Of a stretch of DNA of 64,000 nucleotides, positions 18,319 through 26,252 are shown piece after piece; positions within the stretch are counted from its first letter, which is position 1, and every line of letters begins with the position of its first letter. The notes under the pieces are model-generated. The model was not told where the DNA came from, ran no database searches, and was given only the letters and a program-made list of their open reading frames with translations. The stretch is from Nostoc paludosum FACHB-159 (lineage in GTDB: Bacteria > Cyanobacteriota > Cyanobacteriia > Cyanobacteriales > Nostocaceae), in contig NZ_JACJTU010000018.1 of NCBI RefSeq assembly GCF_014698835.1, positions 1 through 64,000 on the forward strand. Direction: 5' to 3'. The position numbers and the translations under genes were made by a program.

Positions 18319-18996
18319 TTAGAAATTAGGAATTACAAGTCTTGGAATATTTTCTGGGCAATGAGCTATAAAATCAGCACCATGAGTTTTTAATTCTTCC
18401 TCAGTTCCATAGCCGTAGGTGACACCAATTGCAGCAATATGATTGCGCTTGGCTCCAATCATGTCGTGTTGGCGTTAGCGAAGCTTAACGAAGTTATCGC
18501 CAACCATTACAACACTAGAAGGCGAAAGGTTTTCTGTGAGTAAAATGTGAGAAATCAAATCAGCTTTTGCACTCCGAGTGCCATCCAATTCGCTACCATA
18601 AATGCCATCAAAAAGCAAGGATAAAGAAAAATATTCAATAATCCGTCTGGCGTAAATATGTGGTTTGGAAGTGGCAACAAAAGTTTTATAGCCAGCAACA
18701 CGAATCGACTTTAAAGTTTCTGTAATCAGTGGATAAAGTGAATTTTCAAATAATCCAATTGTGGAAAAGCGACTCCGATAAAGTGAAACTGCCCTCTCAA
18801 CTAATGCATTATCTGAAGTTTTAAGTAGTTGCGAAAAACTATGTTTGATTGGAGGCCCAATACACCAATGTAATTGCTCAGCATCAGGTGGTATATAGCC
18901 GAGTTCAGATAAAGCATACTGAATACAGCGATTAATACCAGGCTTAGGATCTGTCAATGTTCCATCTAAATCGAAAAGAATAGTATTAAAAATCAT
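18319..18996 (-). pseudogene. HAD-family phosphatase interrupted by a 21-bp insertion
   Basis: The frame starts as a normal HAD phosphatase (motif I FDLDGTLTDP, motif II TSKP, lysine region AKADLI, motif III VMVGD) but stops at 18475-18477. Beyond the stop, the same frame continues with HDMIGAKRNHIAAIGVTYGYG and about 30 further residues to a TAA at 18319-18321. Removing bases 18475-18495 gives an uninterrupted frame reading VGDRQHDMIGAKRN, the standard HAD motif IV region, and a total of 218 aa, the usual size. The insertion lies inside the palindrome GTTGGCGATCGCCAAC and carries an in-frame TAA. Unless the stop is read through, the enzyme lacks its cap-closing C-terminus. It resembles phosphoglycolate phosphatase-type enzymes. 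Confidence 0.85.
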
Positions 18997-19100
18997 ATTT
19001 GCTGGGCAAACCTCTGCGTAACTCTGCGTTTGACTCTGCGCCCTCTGCGTTTAAAAACAAAAGTTTGTTTACCTCAATTAACTTTTTATAATCCCCAATC

Positions 19101-20072
19101 CTAGTTCTCATTCCTCCTAATTTTGAGCGATTGAAAAAAGCTTTCTCCACTAAGTAAAGCAATCCCAAACGTGACAACCCCAATCCCCATAATTTGAGTC
19201 AAGTTTAAAGTTTCGCTAATAGTTCCCCAGGCTACTATCGCCGTTAAAGCTGGACTGCTAGAGCCGATTATTGATGCGGTAGTTGCACCAATCATCCGAA
19301 TTCCTAAATTGTTCAAAATGTGTCCGATAAAGCTAACTAAACCCGAAAAAATACTACCAATCCATAGAGGTGTCCAGTCAAGTTGAGCAGTAGGAACTGG
19401 CCAGAACAGTAAGCTAACACCAGAGAGTACCAGGGTGGAAGCAAAGCTGATCCAAGTGAAGGGAACTGGATGAAATTTTTCTAAACATTTTTGGGCGATG
19501 ACGTTATAGAAGGCATAAACAACGCCAGAACTAACACTGGCCAAAATGCCAACCATGATGATATGATTGCTGTGAGTTCCAGAAGATTGTGGAATAACAA
19601 GAACGCAACCTATCAAAATGATCCCCATCACCAACCAACGCAAGAATGTAGGGCGTTGACCAAAAAACTTCCAAGATAGCAACGCCGTAAATACGGGATA
19701 GGTGAAGAAAAGGGTTGTAGCAATTCCAGTGGGAATTAAGCCAATAGCAATGTAGATTAAGGCAATGTAGACAAACATCAGCACTCCACAGCTAAAGGCT
19801 TGAATCAGGACATTCCGATTTTGGCGAGTGAACAACTCTCGTAATTCTATAAAAGCAGATGGATACAGCTTGAATGACAGAGATGCCATGAGTGGAACTA
19901 CGAGTAGCATTCGCATGAACATCAACAAGAATGAATTCTGCAAATCCGGTTTAACGTATCCACCAAGTAAATATAAATTGAGTACGAGATGTTCTGAAAA
20001 CAAAACTCGCACGGTAATGTTGTGAAACGCCAAAACAAAGGACGATAAAAGAACTGTCAGGATGCCTAACAC
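19101..20072 (-). CDS. EamA/DMT family transporter
   Basis: The 323-aa protein has about ten hydrophobic helices arranged as two EamA repeats; the second repeat ends in ATTASIIGSSSPALTAIVAW and TQIMGIGVVTFGIALL, classic for drug/metabolite transporters. It lies 104 bp upstream of the interrupted HAD gene and 74 bp downstream of the GST gene on the same strand. DMT proteins export amino acids or small metabolites; the substrate cannot be predicted. Confidence 0.9.
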   Translation of the reverse strand: MLGILTVLLSSFVLAFHNITVRVLFSEHLVLNLYLLGGYVKPDLQNSFLLMFMRMLLVVPLMASLSFKLYPSAFIELRELFTRQNRNVLIQAFSCGVLMFVYIALIYIAIGLIPTGIATTLFFTYPVFTALLSWKFFGQRPTFLRWLVMGIILIGCVLVIPQSSGTHSNHIIMVGILASVSSGVVYAFYNVIAQKCLEKFHPVPFTWISFASTLVLSGVSLLFWPVPTAQLDWTPLWIGSIFSGLVSFIGHILNNLGIRMIGATTASIIGSSSPALTAIVAWGTISETLNLTQIMGIGVVTFGIALLSGESFFQSLKIRRNEN

Positions 20073-20146
20073 GCAAAAAAGGTTTTTTGAAACCCGATTG
20101 TATTGCCCAAACCACTGGACTGACAGACCAGACGAGATTTGAGTTT

Positions 20147-20743
20147 TTAGGACTCTGGTCTCGTCAATTGTAGGGACGGCCGCCCAGAAAATTCATCATA
20201 CCATTGAGCAAGTTTGGGATACTTCTGTCGCCATTGCAATTCGGGCAGACGAATTTCCAATCCAAGTGCAGAGGCGAGGGTAATATGAGCCAGCTTAGGA
20301 GTTTGGTCGAGTTTTTCGGAAATCTTCTCGAAGTAGTCTAGAATTCGCAAAGCACGCGATCGCTCTAACTCAATTATCTTTGGTGATTGCTCGCTTTCAG
20401 CACGGAATAGCCGCTCCCGTGCCCAAATACTAATACCATCGATAAATGCAGTTGCGATTCCTTCAAGCTGCTGTGAAAATCCATCAGAATCATCAGCAAC
20501 TATTTTGATTTCCGGATTTAAGCGATTCAAATAACTGACGATGATTCGCGTTTCACTCAAGATGAATCCGTCATCAGTCGCTAGAGTTGGCACTTTACCT
20601 GTGGGATTGTAATTAAGTAATTCGCTATTGGGATCGCGCACGGTAACTTCTTGCAGTTCCACTCGGTCAGTTAAATTTAGCTCAATGATTGCAACCCTAA
20701 CTATACGAGCGTATTGGGATCTTTGTGTGTAAAAAAGTTTCAT
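20147..20743 (-). CDS. Glutathione S-transferase family protein
   Basis: In 198 aa, an N-terminal thioredoxin-fold domain (MKLFYTQRSQYARIVR; cis-Pro in GKVPTLATDDG; DDGFILSETRIIVSYL for glutathione binding) is followed by an all-helical C-terminal domain. The likely catalytic residue is in the YTQRS segment; no CPxC is present, so this is not a glutaredoxin-like form. It could conjugate or cleave thioethers of electrophiles or organosulfur compounds. A truncated tandem copy lies directly upstream. Confidence 0.88.
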   Translation of the reverse strand: MKLFYTQRSQYARIVRVAIIELNLTDRVELQEVTVRDPNSELLNYNPTGKVPTLATDDGFILSETRIIVSYLNRLNPEIKIVADDSDGFSQQLEGIATAFIDGISIWARERLFRAESEQSPKIIELERSRALRILDYFEKISEKLDQTPKLAHITLASALGLEIRLPELQWRQKYPKLAQWYDEFSGRPSLQLTRPES

Positions 20744-20795
20744 AACAAAGTACTAGACCTCACAGATAAAAAGCAAAAGTAAAAAAGTTAAAAGT

Positions 20796-20984
20796 CTACA
20801 AAATAAATCCGTCATCAGTCGCTAGAGTTGGCACTTTACCTGTAGGGTTGTAATGCAGTAAGTCGCTGTTTGGATCTCGGACAGTGACTTTCTGCATTTC
20901 AATGCGATCGCCCAGATTCAGTTCTAGCGCAGTTACCCGTGCTATGCGTGCGTAGGGAGAGTTAGGTGTATAAAAGAGTTTCAT
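20796..20984 (-). pseudogene. Truncated duplicate of the GST N-terminal domain
   Basis: The 62 residues align with residues 1-62 of the neighbouring GST (MKLFYTPNSPYARIAR...GKVPTLATDDGFIL) and stop with TAG exactly where the intact copy continues SETR. The helical domain is missing. Deletion between tandem copies is the simplest explanation. A start codon is still present, so a short peptide might be made, but a functional GST is not expected. Confidence 0.85.
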
Positions 20985-21030
20985 GAAAAAGTGCGATCGC
21001 CATTTTTAAAGTAAAGCTATCTGAGTGAAA

Positions 21031-22404
21031 TTATCTCGAAGCAGCAGCGAGTTCAGGAGATGCAACTTTACTGAACTGATTCACAGGACGAGGTAAACCA
21101 AGATTCTCGCGCAGGGTACGCCCTTCATATTCAGTGCGGAATAAACCCCGACGTTGCAATTCTGGAATGACCAAATCGACAAATTCATCCAAACCACCAG
21201 GTAGCCAAGGCGGCATAATGTTGAATCCATCAGCACCATCGTTAACAAACCAGTCTTCAAGCTGGTCAGCAATTTGCTCTGGTGTTCCCAAAATTGTGCG
21301 ATGTCCCCGTGCCCCAGCAATCCACAAATACAGTTGCCTAATTGTTAAATTCTCTCTGCGGGCGAGGTCAGTTATCAATTGCAAGCGACTTTTGCCACCG
21401 TTGGTATCTGGCAAATCTGGCAGTGGCCCGTCCAAGGGGTATTTCGATAAATCGTGTCCGCCTATAAGTCCTGAAAGTAGTCCTAATCCAACTGACGGAT
21501 GAATCAACTCTTGAAGTTGCTGGTACTTCTCTTTGGCTTCCTCCTCAGTTCTACCAATTACCGGAAATACACCAGGCATAATCTTCAGATGGTCAGGCGA
21601 TCGCCCGTATTTGCTCAGTCTACCTTTGACACTAGAATAAAAATTCTGGGCTTCAGCAAGAGTTTGCTGGGCAGTAAAAATTGCCTCTGCTGTTTGTGCC
21701 GCTAAGTCTTGCCCAGCCTCGGAAGAACCAGCTTGTACAATCACTGGATGCCCTTGAATGGGGCGGGCTACATTCAACGGGCCGCGCACTGAGAAATGTT
21801 TACCTTTATGATTGGGAATGTGTAGCTTGTCAGGGTCGAAGTAAATACCTGATTCTTTGTCGCGTAAAAAGGCGTCATCTTCCCAACTGTCCCAAAGCTT
21901 GGAAGTAACTTCTAAAAATTCCCTCGCCCGTTCATAACGCAGTGCGTGTTCTAAATGTTCTTCTCGGCTGAAGTTTTTCGCTGCGGCTTCAGCAGACGAA
22001 GTGACAACATTCCATCCAGCACGCCCACCACTCAAGTAATCTAGTGAAGCAAACTTGCGAGCGAGGTGGAAGGGTTCGTCATAAGTGGTTGATGCCGTTG
22101 CCACCAACCCGATATGCTCTGTAACTACAGATAGTGCCGATAATAAAGTTAGCGGTTCAAAGTGGACGCTAAATTGTCCCGAACGACTAAAAGCTTCTCT
22201 TCCTTTTCCTTGATCCCAAACAGCTAAACCGTCTGCAAGAAAGAGCATATCAAATTTACCGCGTTCAGCTGTCTGTGCCAGCCGCTTGTAATGCTGAAAA
22301 TTCAAGCCTCCGTCAGCTTGAGAGTTGGGGTGTCGCCAAGCCGCTACGTGATGACCTGAACCTGGTAGAAATGCACCTAGTTTAAGTTGTTTTTTCTGAC
22401 TCAT
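21031..22404 (-). CDS. NtaA/SnaA/DszA-type FMN-dependent monooxygenase
   Basis: A bacterial luciferase-like (LLM) flavoprotein of 457 aa, the length of the NtaA/SnaA/DszA/DmoA branch. Motifs: LGAFLPGSGHHVAAWRHP at the start, FDMLFLADGLAVWD, the signature SGGRAGWNVVTSS with the long RYERAREFLEV helix, and VIVQAGSSEAGQDLAA. Family members use FMNH2 and O2 to cleave C-N or C-S bonds (nitrilotriacetate, dibenzothiophene sulfone, dimethyl sulfide). The adjacent TauD-type gene supports an organosulfur substrate. A separate flavin reductase is required but none intact is found in the window. Confidence 0.9.
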   Translation of the reverse strand: MSQKKQLKLGAFLPGSGHHVAAWRHPNSQADGGLNFQHYKRLAQTAERGKFDMLFLADGLAVWDQGKGREAFSRSGQFSVHFEPLTLLSALSVVTEHIGLVATASTTYDEPFHLARKFASLDYLSGGRAGWNVVTSSAEAAAKNFSREEHLEHALRYERAREFLEVTSKLWDSWEDDAFLRDKESGIYFDPDKLHIPNHKGKHFSVRGPLNVARPIQGHPVIVQAGSSEAGQDLAAQTAEAIFTAQQTLAEAQNFYSSVKGRLSKYGRSPDHLKIMPGVFPVIGRTEEEAKEKYQQLQELIHPSVGLGLLSGLIGGHDLSKYPLDGPLPDLPDTNGGKSRLQLITDLARRENLTIRQLYLWIAGARGHRTILGTPEQIADQLEDWFVNDGADGFNIMPPWLPGGLDEFVDLVIPELQRRGLFRTEYEGRTLRENLGLPRPVNQFSKVASPELAAASR

Positions 22405-22440
22405 TTTTTATTTCTACGAAAATTTACTTATACTTTTTCA

Positions 22441-22549
22441 AGTTGGGCATGGGGCATTGGGCATGGGGCATGGGGCATTAGTTATTCTCCGCGTCCCCGC
22501 GTCTCTCCATCTCCCCATCTCCCCATCTCCCCATCTCCTCCTCTCCCCC
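22441..22549. repeat. GGGGCATT and CCCCATCT tandem repeats
   Basis: GGGCATG/GGGGCAT heptamer-like units (22444-22480) are followed by four 8-bp CCCCATCT units (22510-22540), directly after the stop codon of the TauD-type gene on the minus strand. Related tracts occur at 17400, 23570, 43065 and 49760. Confidence 0.8.
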
Positions 22550-23464
22550 TTAAACCGCGACTGCCTCGCGCCGGTTATATGCAGAAGAGTCACCCTTAAT
22601 GGCTTGACTTTGTTTACCATCAATACCAACTGGAGTATCACCAACGATTGTTACTCGCTGAACGTGGCGGGCTTGGTTACCGTAATCAGCAACTGCATAG
22701 TGTTGAGTAGCGCGGTTGTCCCAGAATGCCACATCGCCAACTTGCCAACGCCAACGCACTGTATTTTCGGGACGGGTTACGTAAGCTTGGAACAGTCTTA
22801 AAATATCGTCCGATTCGGTTGTTGATAGACCGCGAAACTGGCGAACAAAGCCACCAATAAATAACCCACGTTCCCCAGATTCAGGATGAACCCGTACTAC
22901 TGGGTGAAGCGTCTCATATACCGTCGAGGTGAAAATAGCCCGTTGAGCCTTCACATCTTCAGGAAGGTCAAATCCAGTTGCATAGTCATAGGCGTTGCTA
23001 TGTACTGCCCAAAGTTCATCCGCAAGACTACGCAGATGGTTTGGTAAATCTTGGTACGCAGTCACAGAGTTTGCCCAAATAGTATCGCCTCCAACTGGAG
23101 GAATAACTAGTGCCCGCAAGATAGAGCCAAGGGGAGGACGGTCTACAAATGTTACATCAGTGTGCCAACTGTTAGCACGAGAAGTAGTTTTGCTGTAATT
23201 CAAATCGAGGACTTCTGGGTGTTCTGGAAGTGAGGGAACAGTAGGATGAGCTGTAGTGACTTCACCGAAGCGTCGAGCAAAAGCTACCTGTCCATTAGCA
23301 TCGAGTTGATGTTGACCGCGAAAGAAAATTACTTTGTATTCAACTAAAGTCTTGCGAATATCGCTGATAACTTCGTCGCTGAGGTTATTACTCAGATTCA
23401 GGCCAATGATTTCGGCACCGATACGTCCAGCAACTGGTTTGATGTCAAAGTGTTGGGAAGTCAT
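22550..23464 (-). CDS. TauD/TfdA family 2-oxoglutarate dioxygenase
   Basis: In 304 aa the iron ligands are visible as HTD (His101, Asp103, in NSWHTDVTF) and His255 in WDNRATQHYAVADYG, with Arg266 or Arg270 for 2-oxoglutarate. The N-terminal VAGRIGAEIIGLNLS and RGQHQLDANGQ match TauD. Such enzymes hydroxylate the carbon next to a sulfonate (taurine, other alkanesulfonates) or sulfate ester and release sulfite or sulfate. It lies between the SDR and NtaA-type genes in one minus-strand run. A second family member is at 63069-63932. Confidence 0.9.
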   Translation of the reverse strand: MTSQHFDIKPVAGRIGAEIIGLNLSNNLSDEVISDIRKTLVEYKVIFFRGQHQLDANGQVAFARRFGEVTTAHPTVPSLPEHPEVLDLNYSKTTSRANSWHTDVTFVDRPPLGSILRALVIPPVGGDTIWANSVTAYQDLPNHLRSLADELWAVHSNAYDYATGFDLPEDVKAQRAIFTSTVYETLHPVVRVHPESGERGLFIGGFVRQFRGLSTTESDDILRLFQAYVTRPENTVRWRWQVGDVAFWDNRATQHYAVADYGNQARHVQRVTIVGDTPVGIDGKQSQAIKGDSSAYNRREAVAV

Positions 23465-23607
23465 GTTTTTGTTTCTCCTGAAAAGTTATTAAAGGGCATT
23501 GGGCACTTGTACTGAGCTTGTCCTGAGCGTAGCCGTTGGCGCAGCCTCTCGTAGAGAAGTATGGGGCATTGGGCATTGGGAATTTATTCAGTTGTCTCGT
23601 CTGCTTC

Positions 23608-24408
23608 CTAAACACCAGGCGTAGAACCGCCATCAACGAGAATTTCGGCTCCTGTAATCGATGCGGCAAGGTCAGAAACTAAAAATAGCGCCAAGGATGC
23701 TATTTCTTCTGGCTGAGCAATTCTTTTTAGAGGAATGTTTTGAATGGTTTCTGCCTTGGCTTGTTCTACGGTGATGCCACGGGCTTGGGCATTTTGTTGT
23801 GCCAAACTCTCGGCTCGTTCTGTGGCGGTAGCACCAGGCGAAATGGCATTGATTCGGATATTGTATTGGGCTAACTCTTTAGAAATTCCTCTAGTAAAGT
23901 TGAGTAGCGCGGCGTTGGTTGTACCACCAGGAACAAAGCCAGGACGAGGTGTCCGTCCTGCACCACCGATGATGTTGACTATGCGTCCATCACCTCGATT
24001 TTTTTGATGGGGTACAACGGCTCTGACTAAGCGAATATAGCCCAATAGTTTTAAGTTCCAAGCATCCAACAAAACATCGTCAGTAAGTTCGAGGAACGAG
24101 CCGGCACGAGCTGAACCAGCATTATTGATCAAAATATCAATCTGACCAAACTGTGTCAGAGTTGTTGACACAACTTTCTCAACATCTTCGGCCTGAGTCA
24201 AGTCGGCACTGATGGAGATGACTTTCGCCCCAGGAGTGGGTAAAGACTGGATGGCACTGACCGCATTTTCTAGTCGTTCTGGGTTACGAGCGGCGATCGC
24301 TACATTCACACCTTCACTATACAAAGCTTTGGCGATCGCTAAGCCAATTCCCGCACTTCCTCCTGTAACAATCGCTGTTTTACCTGATAGTTTTAGTTCT
24401 AAGCTCAT
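23608..24408 (-). CDS. SDR family protein lacking the catalytic tetrad
   Basis: A Rossmann-fold short-chain dehydrogenase/reductase of 266 aa with an intact cofactor motif TGGSAGIG (15-22) and NNAG (95-98). The region that normally carries Ser and YxxxK reads NIIGGAGRTPRPGFVPGGTTNAALLN: the Tyr position is Gly161 and the Lys position Asn165, and no Ser is at the usual place. The C-terminal part (IRINAISPG, ADLAASITGAEILVDGG) is normal. Either the substrate is activated differently or the protein is non-catalytic. It heads the TauD-NtaA gene run. Confidence 0.85.
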   Translation of the reverse strand: MSLELKLSGKTAIVTGGSAGIGLAIAKALYSEGVNVAIAARNPERLENAVSAIQSLPTPGAKVISISADLTQAEDVEKVVSTTLTQFGQIDILINNAGSARAGSFLELTDDVLLDAWNLKLLGYIRLVRAVVPHQKNRGDGRIVNIIGGAGRTPRPGFVPGGTTNAALLNFTRGISKELAQYNIRINAISPGATATERAESLAQQNAQARGITVEQAKAETIQNIPLKRIAQPEEIASLALFLVSDLAASITGAEILVDGGSTPGV

Positions 24409-24550
24409 ACAAAGTCATACCATTTTAGATTTTGGATTGAAGATGGCGTTACTAAATTTGGGTTTGGTAAATCCATCTATCACAATCATTTTTAAAATTT
24501 AAATTTTGCTCGGAAAGAGTATTTTTTCATGAATCAATTATCTCTCCAAC

Positions 24551-24940
24551 TTAAACGACCTCATTCCGAAACAATAATATTGCTGATTGAGAACCTATAT
24601 TCTGTATGTTTAAAATTTCTCGACTTTCCTCAGATGTACAACCTATAAGTATCTTGATTTCTGTATCTCGCTTTTCTAAGTCAACACTACAAATCAATGC
24701 TGTGACTGCTTTGCTAGGCAAGCTTCCTAGCCAGACATCTATCTCAGCTTTATCTCCAGACTGAGTATCTTCCAAATATCCATAATCCAAGGGATAAATC
24801 AAAGATGGATAGCGTGGATGCGATGTGCCTTTTGGACGATCTATTTTGAGGTTACTGTCAGTTACAAGCTGGTCTATCTTTAACCAAAATTGAGTAAAAT
24901 TCGTACTTATTAATTCGTAATTCATAATTTCATCCAACAC
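24551..24940 (-). CDS. Inorganic pyrophosphatase-like protein
   Basis: The 129-aa protein contains RPKGTSHPRYPSLIYPLDYGYLED followed by KAEIDVWLG, which resembles the core of family I soluble pyrophosphatases (YP.NYGY...D..D) but is shorter (about 175 aa is usual) and has fewer acidic metal ligands. Such small proteins are annotated as PPase-like; activity on PPi is doubtful. A second in-frame ATG six codons in (24925) is an alternative start. It stands alone between the SDR and quinone reductase genes. Confidence 0.6.
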   Translation of the reverse strand: MLDEIMNYELISTNFTQFWLKIDQLVTDSNLKIDRPKGTSHPRYPSLIYPLDYGYLEDTQSGDKAEIDVWLGSLPSKAVTALICSVDLEKRDTEIKILIGCTSEESREILNIQNIGSQSAILLFRNEVV

Positions 24941-25020
24941 TTTAAATCATGCAATTTAAACAATAAATTTATTTGTTTAATAAGGGTATTAATTACGAAT
25001 TACGAATTATTCAGTAATAC

Positions 25021-25968
25021 TCAATTGGAAATGTGCAATACAGCCTTACCAGGAAAACTCCTATCGAGTAATTTTTGGGCTACATCAGCTATTTCTGTCC
25101 AAGAAACTTCTAAATCAATGTGAGGACGCAACTGACCTGCTTCTACTAAACTCAAAAGCCTTTTTAGACCCACTGCTGCTGATTCAAATCTCAGTTCATC
25201 GAACAGACGTAAACCATACAAACTCACGCCACCAGTTCCAAAAAACTGAGCAGCGTTGAAGGTCACTTCTGCTCCCCCAGAGACTCCATACAGCACAGTT
25301 TTTCCATCCTGAGCCAATAAGCCAAGGGCTATACCCAAAGTCTTACCGCCCACTGACTCTATAATCAGATGATAGGGGCCATATTCCCTTGCTGGTGATA
25401 GGTCTTCACCAATTACCACCGACTGTGCCCCTGCTTTTGTGACTAAAGTCTCATACCCCGCTTGACGAATGTGTGCCACGACTTGCGCCCCTGATAGTCG
25501 TGCCAGTTGGATAGCAAAGTAACCAACACCTCCTGATGCACCTGTAACCAAAACAGGCCTACCTAAGAGTGACCCGCCTTTTAGCACAGCATGATAGGCA
25601 GTTAAACCTGCTACAGGCAAGGTGGCAGCTTCCGCAAAGGATACTGATGGCGGTACTTCTGCTAGGGCATTGGTGGGAACAGACACAAGTTCTGCCCAAG
25701 CACCGCTGCGGCGTAAGCCAACTACACGCGCTCCTTGGGGAGGCCCCGACCCATCAATGGCAGGAGTTTCGATGACACCAGCCAAGTCCCAACCAGGTTG
25801 CCAACCAGCTTCAGCAGTGGTTGAACGTTTCACCTCCCCCCGATTCAACGAAATCGCTGCTACCCGCACTAAAGCTTCATCTGAAGCCGGCTGTGGTGCA
25901 GTCACTTCACTGAGTGCCAAACGCCCTGGCACATTGGGGTCAACAATCACAGCACGTATTTTGCTCAT
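25021..25968 (-). CDS. Zinc-independent alcohol dehydrogenase/quinone oxidoreductase (MDR)
   Basis: The 315-aa protein has the GroES-like N-terminal domain (ALVRVAAISLNRGEVKR, GWDLAGVIE) and a Rossmann domain with VLVTGASGGVGYFAIQLARLSGAQVVA. The Cys/His zinc ligands of classic alcohol dehydrogenases are absent, so it belongs to the NADPH quinone reductase-like MDR proteins. A near-perfect dyad (26097-26132) lies about 130 bp upstream of its start and may control it. Substrate unknown. Confidence 0.9.
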   Translation of the reverse strand: MSKIRAVIVDPNVPGRLALSEVTAPQPASDEALVRVAAISLNRGEVKRSTTAEAGWQPGWDLAGVIETPAIDGSGPPQGARVVGLRRSGAWAELVSVPTNALAEVPPSVSFAEAATLPVAGLTAYHAVLKGGSLLGRPVLVTGASGGVGYFAIQLARLSGAQVVAHIRQAGYETLVTKAGAQSVVIGEDLSPAREYGPYHLIIESVGGKTLGIALGLLAQDGKTVLYGVSGGAEVTFNAAQFFGTGGVSLYGLRLFDELRFESAAVGLKRLLSLVEAGQLRPHIDLEVSWTEIADVAQKLLDRSFPGKAVLHISN

Positions 25969-26096
25969 AAGGTTGCCCTGGCTTAGAGGTTAATTTCTAG
26001 ATCGTTGGTTCCAATTTAGCGTTTGTAATAGATCGACTTGATAGGTTACTTGTTCTTTCTTAACTTTCAATTTCTGCAACTAGGTCAATGATATCT

Positions 26097-26132
26097 AAAA
26101 CTACGATAAATCTATCCATTTACCGTAGTTTT
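26097..26132. promoter_or_regulatory. Operator-like dyad (motif copy A)
   Basis: Two 15-bp arms (AAAACTACGATAAAT and ATTTACCGTAGTTTT) match at 14 of 15 positions around a CTATCC centre. The arms share the half-site AAACTACGGTAAAT with sites at 40440, 49491 and 52462. It lies upstream of the quinone reductase gene and just beyond the 3' end of the haloperoxidase gene, so either operator or bidirectional terminator is possible; the lack of a GC-rich stem favours an operator. Confidence 0.55.
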
Positions 26133-26252
26133 TTAGTACGTAAAAGGAAAATTATCACAGAAAAGTAGAACAATCAAGCAGTTGGGGAAAATATTTGTAT
26201 CCCCAATACCTATATGTATTACTGTGCTGTAAGTTTAGTCTGTGTTAATTTC

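Noticed and set aside
22387-22801. Overlapping plus-strand frames opposite the TauD-type gene and repeats
   Set aside because: Antisense shadows with Pro/Ser-rich repeat translation.
24420-24470. GGTAAATCCATCTATCAC as another copy of the operator-like motif
   Set aside because: Only part of the arm matches and the order of arm and centre differs; not convincing without a matrix scan.
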